Origin: an uncultured Ruminococcus sp.
GTDB taxonomy: Bacteria; Bacillota; Clostridia; Oscillospirales; CAG-272
Assembly (NCBI GenBank): GCA_902765885.1
Contig: CACXBN010000151.1
Span: 1 to 5,900, forward strand
Direction of reading: 5' to 3'
DNA length: 5,900 bases
Notes under the pieces: generated by a model
The model's database searches: none
The model's input: only the letters and a program-made list of their open reading frames with translations
What the model was told of the DNA's origin: nothing
Position numbers and translations under genes: made by a program
Part shown: piece after piece, positions 1-5,410 of the stretch
Layout of the letters: the number at the start of each line of letters is the position of its first letter
How positions within the stretch are numbered: the stretch's first letter is position 1

Positions 1-102
1 AGCCGGTATGTATTCCGGATCCGCTGCTCCAAGACCAATAAGGACCGCGGCACGTATTACAGCGAATACAGCCCGTGGCTTAGCGTAACAATCACGAAAT
101 GA
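1..102 (+). CDS. C-terminal end of a fibronectin type III-like extracellular protein (partial)
   Basis: The frame starting at base 1 is open for 33 codons and ends at TGA 100-102; the start lies outside the window. The visible residues include YVFRIRCSKT, then GTYYSEYSPW and LSVTITK. This matches the last strands of fibronectin type III domains in clostridial secreted proteins, where Y-x-F-R-V/I-R is followed by a charged loop, a YYS-x-W/Y-S stretch and a V-x-V-x-K ending. The domain closes the protein, with no anchor after it. The next gene on the same strand starts 65 bases later, and I see no GC-rich terminator hairpin between them, so the two may be co-transcribed. The domain call is inferred from a short piece; the coding call rests on the open frame and the fit to the family pattern. 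Confidence 0.7.
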   Translation, partial: SRYVFRIRCSKTNKDRGTYYSEYSPWLSVTITK

Positions 103-118
103 ACAAATATTTAAATGA

Positions 119-132
119 CATTATTAATAATG
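119..132. promoter_or_regulatory. Perfect 14-base palindrome upstream of the secreted mosaic protein
   Basis: The sequence cattattaataatg equals its own reverse complement and sits 36 bases before the ATG at 168. It is flanked by two similar hexamers, ATGACA (115-120) and ATGACT (130-135). A fully AT-rich palindrome with no loop suits a dimeric repressor or activator site better than a terminator. I find no convincing -10 box at the right distance from ATGACA. Chance occurrence in an AT-rich spacer is a real alternative. Confidence 0.3.
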
Positions 133-167
133 ACTGGTACTTATTGTTATAACGAGGAGGATAAGTC

Positions 168-2345
168 ATGAAGAAGAAAAGCATAGCTGTATTATTGCTT
201 GCCGCTATCCTCGGCACAGGCATTCTCACTCAGGCTGCAACTTCGGATGAACTGACTTCAGGTGTTGAATTCGAGGAATTGACCGAAGAGAATGTCTTTC
301 CCGATTTAGAAGTCCCAAACGATGTAGGTGAAACGGATGAGCCTGAATCAGAAGAAGCCCCTGCCGAAGAAGTAACGATGAAAGAATCCAAGGTCGAGGA
401 TTCCAAAATTACCGGCATCGAGAACGGTGGAACTTATACGGTAAGCGTGGATGCGCCTATTAACGTAACGATCGTCGGAGCCAACAGTTTTGGCGAGAAT
501 CCGGCACAGGTAGGCGATACCAGATGGCTTTTCCAGAGCGTGTCGATCAATGGCGGCACCGCAACTGCAAAGTGGGAATGGACCGGAGAAGACGCGCCGG
601 TATATACGATCAGTCTGGTTCCATCTGATTCCATAAGAGAAAGTGGTGACTACGACATCACGTTCTACTTTATTCAGGAGGTTCTCAAACCTAACAAGTG
701 GACCATGACGGAGGCCGATCTTGGTGAGGTTACACTTAGAGTACATCTGGATGTTCCCCAGGCTTATCCACCGGAAGTTCCGGATCCAACGGTAACACCT
801 GTTCCAACAGAGGCACCTATTCTGTCAATAACACCTTCTCCAATGCCAGACTATTCGGTTATCTCTCAGAATGGTCCAGATATTATATTAGAGTTAGGAA
901 ATACTTCAGATGCAATTTTAACACTTTCCGTTGACAGACCTTTGACTTTCAATATTCAGGATGAAAGCGTCGTTTCGATCGAGGATACAAAGTATACTGA
1001 ATCTAAAGAATGGAACGAATACGAAACGATATTAACTCTAAAAGGATTGAATATTGGAAAAACTACTGTCGATTTTTGTGATGGTGATTATGTAATATAC
1101 ACATTTAATGTCACTGTTATAACCCAACCTTCTCGTCCTCCGAAGATTGTTGATATCAATGATACTGTAATAACAGGCATTACCGATCTTAAGCTGATGC
1201 CAAATACCTTTTATCCGTTCACCGTCACGGGTGCCGGCTTTGATAACTATGATCCGGTGCCAGGCGATAATAGATGGGTACCGGCTTATTGGAGAATGGA
1301 ATCTGGAACCACGCAGCAGACGACCTGGAGAATTGGTGCAAAAGCCGGTATTAATGAAACTCGTACAATCCCAATTCGTGTCTATCTGCAGGAACAGCGT
1401 TATGATGGTTTCGAGTGGAAGGCTACCGGAATAACTGATTATATCAGTGCAGACGTAACTACAGTTCCATACTATCAAGAAGATGTGCATGACATTATAA
1501 CCAGAGATCCAATCAGCATATCGCTGAATTATGATAGGTCGTCTATATATACCGGAGAAGAAATCACTGCATCCTACTTAATAACTGGAGGAAGTAGATT
1601 CTACGAACAGATCATGTATCACTGGTCTGAGTATTACAAGGGTACATGGTCTGCTGAAGCGAATAGGTATTTAATATCTTCCTCTGGAATGATAAGCTAT
1701 ACTCCCTCAAAAGCCTCAAAAATTCGTTTGTGGATGCAGGCAACTGATTCAGATGGGCGGAGTACAATTATATATGGTCCCGAAGTCCCTATAGAAGAAC
1801 CGGTACTTGATAAAAAGAATGGTCTTGTATTAGACGATGATGGCAAACTGAGAGTTTATAAAAAGGACCAGATCGACACAAACTACAGCGGCATCGTAGA
1901 ATATAGTGGTAACAAATTCTTCGTTGCAAAAGGCGAAATGTGTTCTGATGCCAGTGGTTTGAATCTGTATGATGGTAAATGGTATTACCTTTCAAACGGA
2001 CAGATTCAGATACAGTACACAGGATTGGTCCAGTATGATGGAGAATGGTTCTATATTGCAAATGGTGTTCTGGATTCATCTAAAAACGGTCTTGTCGATT
2101 ATGATGGCAGCAAGTTTCTCGTTTCAGAAGGGCGGATTCGGTATGATGTGAACGGACTTTGGCAAAACTTCGACGGTAGTTGGTACTTCCTTGCAAACGG
2201 TCAGGTTCAAACACAACATACAGGCGTTGCCGAATACGACGGTGCTTTCTTCTTTGTCCGAGCAGGCAAACTTGCAGCAGATTACAATGGAATGGTAGAC
2301 TATGATGGTTCAACGTTCAGAGTAGTCGCCGGTCAGCTTTATTGA
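168..2345 (+). CDS. Secreted multidomain surface protein with duplicated beta domain, Ig-like domains and C-terminal wall-binding-type repeats
   Basis: A 725-residue exported protein, probably held on the cell wall. The ATG at 168 is fixed by AGGAGG at 155-160, seven bases upstream. Residues 1-24 form a signal peptide (MKKK, a hydrophobic core, cleavage near TQAA). Residues 30-78 are an acidic linker rich in Glu. Residues 81-196 and 335-433 are two copies of one domain, sharing GDxRW (116-120 and 366-370), a central W-x-[WI] (136-138 and 387-389) and [FV]-Y-[FL]-x-Q-E before a later Trp. Between them lie a Pro/Thr linker (197-229) and a BIG_2-like Ig domain (230-318). Residues 446-545 look like a second Ig-like domain. 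Residues 552-725 are eight repeats of about 22 residues. No catalytic motif is visible, so adhesion or structural binding is likelier than an enzyme. The gene may be in an operon with the upstream fibronectin III gene. The domain names are inferred by eye. Confidence 0.9.
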   Translation: MKKKSIAVLLLAAILGTGILTQAATSDELTSGVEFEELTEENVFPDLEVPNDVGETDEPESEEAPAEEVTMKESKVEDSKITGIENGGTYTVSVDAPINVTIVGANSFGENPAQVGDTRWLFQSVSINGGTATAKWEWTGEDAPVYTISLVPSDSIRESGDYDITFYFIQEVLKPNKWTMTEADLGEVTLRVHLDVPQAYPPEVPDPTVTPVPTEAPILSITPSPMPDYSVISQNGPDIILELGNTSDAILTLSVDRPLTFNIQDESVVSIEDTKYTESKEWNEYETILTLKGLNIGKTTVDFCDGDYVIYTFNVTVITQPSRPPKIVDINDTVITGITDLKLMPNTFYPFTVTGAGFDNYDPVPGDNRWVPAYWRMESGTTQQTTWRIGAKAGINETRTIPIRVYLQEQRYDGFEWKATGITDYISADVTTVPYYQEDVHDIITRDPISISLNYDRSSIYTGEEITASYLITGGSRFYEQIMYHWSEYYKGTWSAEANRYLISSSGMISYTPSKASKIRLWMQATDSDGRSTIIYGPEVPIEEPVLDKKNGLVLDDDGKLRVYKKDQIDTNYSGIVEYSGNKFFVAKGEMCSDASGLNLYDGKWYYLSNGQIQIQYTGLVQYDGEWFYIANGVLDSSKNGLVDYDGSKFLVSEGRIRYDVNGLWQNFDGSWYFLANGQVQTQHTGVAEYDGAFFFVRAGKLAADYNGMVDYDGSTFRVVAGQLY
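1821..2342 (+). repeat. Eight tandem 22-residue cell-wall-binding-type repeats
   Basis: Within the mosaic protein, residues 552-725 divide into units starting at G552, G575, G597, G619, G641, G663, G686 and G708; the last is cut to 18 residues. The consensus is roughly G-L-V-x-Y-D-G-x-[WF]-[YF]-x-x-x-G-x-[VI]-x-x-x-Y-[TN]. The best units read YDGKWYYLSNGQ and FDGSWYFLANGQ. The first unit is the most divergent (LRVYKKDQ). The pattern resembles the choline-binding/glucan-binding repeat superfamily, widely used for non-covalent attachment to wall polymers. The ligand cannot be read from the sequence. The units differ enough at DNA level that recent amplification is unlikely. Confidence 0.8.
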
Positions 2346-2400
2346 TTATTTACGCCTCCAAGGAACTTCCCATCTCTTATACCCATACCTATACAATGAC

Positions 2401-2448
2401 AAAAGTCTGCAGTGATCACATCTCTTTTAGTGGTCACCGCAGACTTTT
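2401..2448 (+). terminator. Strong hairpin terminator, probably bidirectional
   Basis: The left arm aaaagtctgcagtgatcac (2401-2419) pairs with 2430-2448 across a 10-base loop. There is one A-C mismatch and one G-U pair in a 19-position stem. The arm begins with four A and ends with four T, so a U-tract follows the stem in either direction. It lies 55 bases past the TGA at 2345 and between convergent genes, which fits termination of both transcripts. Confidence 0.85.
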
Positions 2449-2582
2449 ATTACTTCCCGATACTTCCTCGAAAGGCACCAGTCTCATGTTCAGTGCCAAA
2501 GATAACGCTCTGCTTTATCAATCAGCGCCCATTTTAACCTTCGTTTCTCCCTCACTTCTTGAATCTTCGACGGCCCTTAATA
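2449..2582. other. Intergenic spacer between convergent genes
   Basis: I find no supported gene here. On the plus strand a frame is open from 2342 to 2635, but it runs straight through the terminator hairpin and has no ribosome binding site. On the minus strand short frames could be read (for example IKADCYRVIKGRRRFKK across the 2583-2616 stem-loop), but none has a start or a ribosome binding site. The spacer is best read as untranslated sequence, perhaps with old gene remnants. Confidence 0.5.
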
Positions 2583-2616
2583 ACCCGGTAGCAATCCGCT
2601 TTGATTACTACCGGTT
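2583..2616 (-). terminator. Stem-loop just past the 2632-3015 gene, possible terminator
   Basis: Bases 2583-2596 pair with 2603-2616 across a six-base loop: 14 positions, with one mismatch and one pair that is G-U on the minus strand but A-C on the plus strand. Better pairing on the minus strand and a position 15 bases after the TAA of the 2632-3015 gene suggest it serves that transcript. There is no U-tract after the stem, so it may only stabilise the 3' end and leave termination to 2401-2448. Confidence 0.4.
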
Positions 2617-2631
2617 GAAGAACAGTATGGA

Positions 2632-3015
2632 TTAATTGTTAGGGAGAGTCAGAATCTCTATGGATATTTGAATCCCAGACGGATATACTATATGATAATA
2701 CTCATGGGTTTCATCGTCCTCGTACTGGTCAGTCTCATAATAAATCTCAGCAGTATCACCCGATATAGTCGAGATCAAGTTCCCTTTTTCACTTGTAAAG
2801 TAAATCCCGTCCAACACTGGATTGTACGAGATTGAATCCATATCGGGTAAGATCTCAAAATAAAAATCTCTTGATTCCTGTCTAACGTGAACATACACTT
2901 GGGACTTTCTCTTGTCATCTGCCATGAGTGCCCTGATCCGAGCCGTAATTACCTCCGATGATGAAACTTTTTCGCATCCGGAAAAACTTTTTGATACGCT
3001 GTTTACTTCGTTCAT
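2632..3015 (-). CDS. Hypothetical acidic protein, 127 residues, family not recognised
   Basis: The ATG at 3013-3015 is preceded by AGGAGG (plus-strand 3025-3030) with a nine-base spacer, which supports both the gene and its start. The product has no signal peptide or membrane segment, so it is probably cytoplasmic. Residues 1-37 are polar and look helical (VITARIRALMADDKRK). Residues 38-123 alternate as beta strands: VYVHV, FYFEIL, GIYFTSE, AEIYYE, EYYHIVY and IQISIEIL. An acidic loop, YEDDETHEYY, lies at 98-107. There are no catalytic or metal-binding patterns, and a single Cys (14). A small all-beta fold after a helical N-terminus is consistent with an immunity-type, sensor or adaptor protein, but that is speculation. 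It is transcribed toward the mosaic surface gene and appears monocistronic. Confidence 0.75.
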   Translation of the reverse strand: MNEVNSVSKSFSGCEKVSSSEVITARIRALMADDKRKSQVYVHVRQESRDFYFEILPDMDSISYNPVLDGIYFTSEKGNLISTISGDTAEIYYETDQYEDDETHEYYHIVYPSGIQISIEILTLPNN

Positions 3016-3055
3016 TTGCGTGAACCTCCTAAGTTATTTTTTGTTACATAATAGT

Positions 3056-3086
3056 TTTATACACGAGGTCACGATTTTAGAACCAA
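3056..3086 (-). promoter_or_regulatory. Weak candidate promoter for the 127-residue hypothetical gene
   Basis: On the minus strand TTGGTT (3081-3086) precedes TATAAA (3056-3061). The 19-base spacer is longer than ideal and the -35 box matches TTGACA at only four positions. The surrounding 3040-3110 is very AT-rich. The position, about 40 bases before the start codon, is right for a short leader, but other hexamer pairs could be chosen. Confidence 0.3.
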
Positions 3087-3105
3087 TTATTTTAATTTTT
3101 TTGAA

Positions 3106-3160
3106 ATACAATGGTCACCGCAGTCTAAGCTTCTTTCAAGCCGATATTTGTAGCAATCCG
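3106..3160. repeat. Degenerate partial copy of the 2391-2450 terminator region
   Basis: Bases 3106-3123 read atacaatg followed by gtcaccgcag. The same two blocks occur at 2391-2398 and 2433-2442, separated there by the left arm and loop of the terminator hairpin. A further 11-base block, gtagcaatccg, is at 3150-3160 and at 2588-2598. The blocks keep the same order and orientation on both sides of the 2632-3015 gene. This suggests an old duplication, with the hairpin arm deleted in this copy. The stem can no longer form here. Confidence 0.45.
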
Positions 3161-3201
3161 AGGACAATCAATAGAATCAGGAAACGGTCAATCTGGGAAA
3201 G

Positions 3202-3710
3202 CTATAACACCTCACCAACAAAAGCATTGTCCTTTATTGCGGCACGTATCTCCTTAAATGTCCATTCATAGTCAGCATCTGCATTGGCAAGATCTGTAAG
3301 GTGACAATATGCGATCACGCCGTACACATTATCGTTGATGGTCGATATACATGACCGCAACACTCTGCTGATCAGTTTTGTAGTTCGTATCTGTGTCATT
3401 TCTGATGTTTTCAGACATATCGTCATGCTTGAGCATCTGCTCTGTTCATTTAAAAAAAGGCCTGGAACTGTCTGAGGTTTTCCGAGAACTTTCTGATCTG
3501 CCACAGCAGCGATGAACGGATCACTCAGCTCGTACTGGACTGTTACAGCCAAAATGGGATTTTCCCGATCATCCGGTTCACCGTCTTCAGCGCGAATCCA
3601 TCCTGGAGCAGATCGTCCCGAAGCCGATCGGTACTGAAGGGCACGTCCTGCCCTCCGGCAAGGAACAGGAAAAGCCGATGCTGAAGATTGATCAGCCTGT
3701 TGGATTCCGA
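3202..3710 (-). pseudogene. Decayed minus-strand coding remnants, family not recognised
   Basis: Protein-like pieces lie in different frames in one direction. Piece 1 (3543-3710) is 55 codons, including RLFLFLAGGQDVPFSTDRLR and GFALKTVNRMIGKIPFW, and ends at TAA. After a second stop the same frame gives VIRSSLLWQIRKFSENLRQF until TAA (3449-3451). Piece 2 (3329-3445), another frame, includes MSENIRNDTDTNYKT and SVAVMYIDHQR. Piece 3 picks up in a third frame at the same point, with NDNVYGVIAYCHLTD and ADYEWTFKEIRAA, ending at TAG 3202-3204. The 2-to-3 switch near 3330-3340 looks like a single indel in one gene. Whether piece 1 belongs to the same gene is uncertain. Past the TAG the frame continues into a hydrophobic stretch (RFLILLIVLGLLQISA) ending at 3136. 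Piece 1 is GC-rich: 97 of 180 bases in 3541-3720. No start or ribosome binding site is visible. I cannot name the family. Confidence 0.55.
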
Positions 3711-3730
3711 TCATTTTCCTGGCATTTAAT

Positions 3731-3754
3731 AAAAAAGAGCTCCGAAGAGCTCTT
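3731..3754 (-). terminator. Intrinsic terminator with UUCG loop
   Basis: On the minus strand AAGAGCUC (3747-3754) pairs perfectly with GAGCUCUU (3735-3742) around a UUCG tetraloop (3743-3746). The U-tract is the minus-strand read of the six A at 3731-3736, part of which is shared with the stem. The hairpin starts 35 bases past the TGA (3789-3791) of the YD-repeat gene and clearly ends that transcript. Confidence 0.9.
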
Positions 3755-3788
3755 AATATCAAATAAGCATAAACCTGATTGCTTACGC

Positions 3789-4619
3789 TCATTCATAAAT
3801 ATATACAGTTTTTCCCTGGACGATTCCATTGACGTCTTCTGACCTGGTTTCGATAACATCACCGTTCACGTCATAGACCGTGACATCATATCCAGCCAGG
3901 CTGCCCTCGGACTCTCCGCCTGAATAATACCATGGAACCCGCAGGGTACTGCCGTCTTCGGACCATTCATAAACCGAGGTGGAACTGGAGCGGACGCTGC
4001 CGTCTTCCCTGTAATTGATGAAACCACCAGATGTAATGCGCCCGTTCGCATCATAAGTATATTCTGTCACAGAATATAGCAGGCCGTTCTTGTCATAACG
4101 GGTCTGACTGATATTGTTGCCCTGCCCGTCGTAGGCATAAACGACCGTATAGCTGATAAAATCCTCAACATGAAGTGTCTCCGTTTGTATACGGCCCTCC
4201 GCATCAAGTTCATAAACGTAGCGGCCCGCAAGTTCGTTTTCGTCATAATACAGGCAGCGGGCAATGACCTGATTATTGTCATCGTATTCATACGTTTCAT
4301 ATTCACTGACTTCTTCAGCCCCGGTATTCTCATCTATGCTAATACTCTGACTCAGGATCATATTTCCGTTGTCGTCGTATTCACAGACCTCGCGGCTGGA
4401 AAGAATTCCGCTGGCGTCAAAATACTGTTTTTCCAGCAAGCGTTTTCCTGAAAATGTCTCCTCTGCTTCGCCATTTACTTCAATATCTTCTTCACCTTGC
4501 AGGGTCAATATCTTCTCAAAGAAGTTAGAGGAAGCCGCAACCGGACACTGGCAGCCTAAAATCACAGTTGCCGACAAAAGCACCGGCATACCTGATAACA
4601 ACAATTTTTTCTTAACCAT
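3789..4619 (-). CDS. Secreted or lipoprotein YD-repeat-like protein, 276 residues
   Basis: The ATG at 4617-4619 follows AGGAGG (plus-strand 4626-4631) by six bases. Residues 1-29 are an export signal: MVKKK, then a hydrophobic core. ILGC at 20-23 could be a lipobox with Cys23 as the lipidated residue; otherwise signal peptidase I could cut after VAA29. Residues 60-276 are imperfect YD/RHS-like units: CEYDDNGNMI (79-88), YEYDDNNQVIARC (110-122), YVYELDAEGRI (134-144), YAYDGQGNNISQTRYDKNG (161-179), YTYDANGRITSG (187-198) and VYDVNGDVIETR (248-259). In RHS proteins such repeats wrap a shell around a toxin. Here there are only a few, with no RHS core hallmark and no toxin tip, so a standalone beta-rich surface protein is likelier. 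The gene has its own promoter and terminator, so it is a complete one-gene unit. Confidence 0.88.
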   Translation of the reverse strand: MVKKKLLLSGMPVLLSATVILGCQCPVAASSNFFEKILTLQGEEDIEVNGEAEETFSGKRLLEKQYFDASGILSSREVCEYDDNGNMILSQSISIDENTGAEEVSEYETYEYDDNNQVIARCLYYDENELAGRYVYELDAEGRIQTETLHVEDFISYTVVYAYDGQGNNISQTRYDKNGLLYSVTEYTYDANGRITSGGFINYREDGSVRSSSTSVYEWSEDGSTLRVPWYYSGGESEGSLAGYDVTVYDVNGDVIETRSEDVNGIVQGKTVYIYE

Positions 4620-4663
4620 TGTCAGCCTCCTTTATTTCATATCACAGGGAAACTCTCACACAA

Positions 4664-4692
4664 ATTATACTCTGAAAGAGTACCCTTGTCAT
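4664..4692 (-). promoter_or_regulatory. Sigma-A-type promoter of the YD-repeat gene
   Basis: Minus-strand ATGACA (4687-4692) and TATAAT (4664-4669) are separated by exactly 17 bases. The -10 box is perfect and the -35 box differs from TTGACA at one position. Transcription would begin near 4657, giving a leader of about 38 bases before the ATG at 4619, with AGGAGG inside it. This suggests good constitutive expression independent of the broken gene upstream. Confidence 0.85.
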
Positions 4693-4717
4693 CCAGTTTC
4701 TTTGATATCCATATAGC

Positions 4718-5329
4718 TTACCTCCAAATCAGATCGAATGGAGCATGAAGTACTGATACATTCTTGGGAAGCGGAACATTAGGAGCTAATTCTATCCTCT
4801 CTGCTACAATAGTTATTTTTTCTTCCTTGTTTTCTGCAGCGAGATAAGAAAGCATCCCTGTATCCAGAAACTCTTCGCTATCAAATACAATTACATGCTT
4901 ACCGTTAAGACCATAATAATCGGAACTGCTGTTATTACGCCTATATGCTCAAACAAGACCAGAATAGAAATCATTTATGTCTTCGCCAATGGTCTCTGTA
5001 AATGAAATGGCTCCTGTGCTACGATCGATTCTCATTTCCTTTCGCGAAACGGTAAGAACATCAATATTTACGCTTCCAACGTTATATTCCGAAGGAAACG
5101 GATCATCTTTTTCGACATCTCCGGAATCACGACCTTCCATAACTGCTATCAACCGGCATTTCGCTGTCTCTTCCCATGAATTTATATTATCCGGCGTACT
5201 ACCAGTAAGATGGATAAAATGACGATTCATCTTCATTGCAACAGAAGGCATAACGCCATTGTCATCTCCCATAGACAGGATCAGATCTTTTTCTGAGGGA
5301 GCAAAGAAAGATGCTAAAAAAGAATCTTG
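4718..5329 (-). pseudogene. Unrecognised gene broken by an in-frame TGA and lacking a proper start
   Basis: One minus-strand frame is open from 5329 to TAA 4718-4720, except for TGA at 4949-4951. Both sides look like one protein: QDSFLASFFAPSEKDL, a first ATG at 5272 (MGDDNGVMPSVAMKMNRHF), SWEETAKCRLIAVMEG and TGAISFTETIGEDINDFYSG, then after the stop YYGLNGKHVIVFDSEEF, MLSYLAAENKEEKITIVAE and PLPKNVSVLHAPFDLIW. The total is 203 sense-like codons counting the stop position. No ribosome binding site precedes the 5272 ATG, and coding character extends 19 codons above it to a TAA at 5330-5332. One extra T in the six-T run (plus-strand 5316-5321) would join this frame to VKINKILFLASFF, beginning at GTG 5340. 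The product looks beta-rich and non-membrane; I do not recognise it. TGA is a normal stop in neighbouring genes, so read-through as Trp is unlikely. A CGA- or TGG-to-TGA mutation is the simplest explanation. Confidence 0.65.
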
Positions 5330-5377
5330 TTAATTTTCACGTGGTTGCCTGTTCAGTTTTTGAATGATAGGTTTGCT

Positions 5378-5397
5378 TACATAAAAAGTATTATGTA
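5378..5397. promoter_or_regulatory. Inverted repeat overlapping the leader of the membrane protein gene
   Basis: TACATAA (5378-5384) and TTATGTA (5391-5397) are perfect inverted copies around a six-base spacer. The right arm touches the ribosome binding region (GAGGAGG, 5398-5404) of the gene starting at 5411. A bound repressor, or an RNA hairpin here, could limit expression of that gene. A short AT-rich repeat of this size can also arise by chance. Confidence 0.3.
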
Positions 5398-5410
5398 GAG
5401 GAGGCCTGTC

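Noticed and set aside
348..746. Minus-strand frames opposite the mosaic protein (also 1038-1490, 1789-2079 and 2080-2313)
   Set aside because: All are antisense to a well-supported gene and have no start signals. The Cys/His/Arg-rich translations are typical shadow frames.
1821..2342. A recent tandem DNA repeat
   Set aside because: The repeats are conserved as protein but not as DNA, so this is an old repeat domain and not a recent or slippage-prone DNA array.
2342..2635. Open plus-strand frame of 97 codons
   Set aside because: It overlaps the stop of the upstream gene, lacks a ribosome binding site, and spans the 19-position terminator hairpin.
3543..3710. Plus-strand reading of the same stretch (includes RESILEQIVPKPIGTEGHV)
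   Set aside because: It also looks protein-like, but it is not kept because the minus-strand piece has a better hydrophobic pattern and matches the orientation of the other remnants. The choice is uncertain.
3202..3792. Open minus-strand frame of 196 codons starting at 3792
   Set aside because: It starts inside the last codons of the YD-repeat gene, has no ribosome binding site, and reads straight through the UUCG terminator. Its middle (Arg/Ala/Ser-rich, 3540-3710) looks like the wrong frame of piece 1. Only its last 45 or so codons look protein-like, and they are treated as a pseudogene remnant.
4170..4716. Plus-strand frames opposite the YD-repeat gene and its promoter
   Set aside because: They lack ribosome binding sites and are antisense to a gene with matching promoter, export signal and terminator.
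4949..4951. TGA read as selenocysteine or as tryptophan
   Set aside because: Nearby genes end at TGA normally, and I see no obvious SECIS-like hairpin directly after it. A nonsense mutation is simpler.
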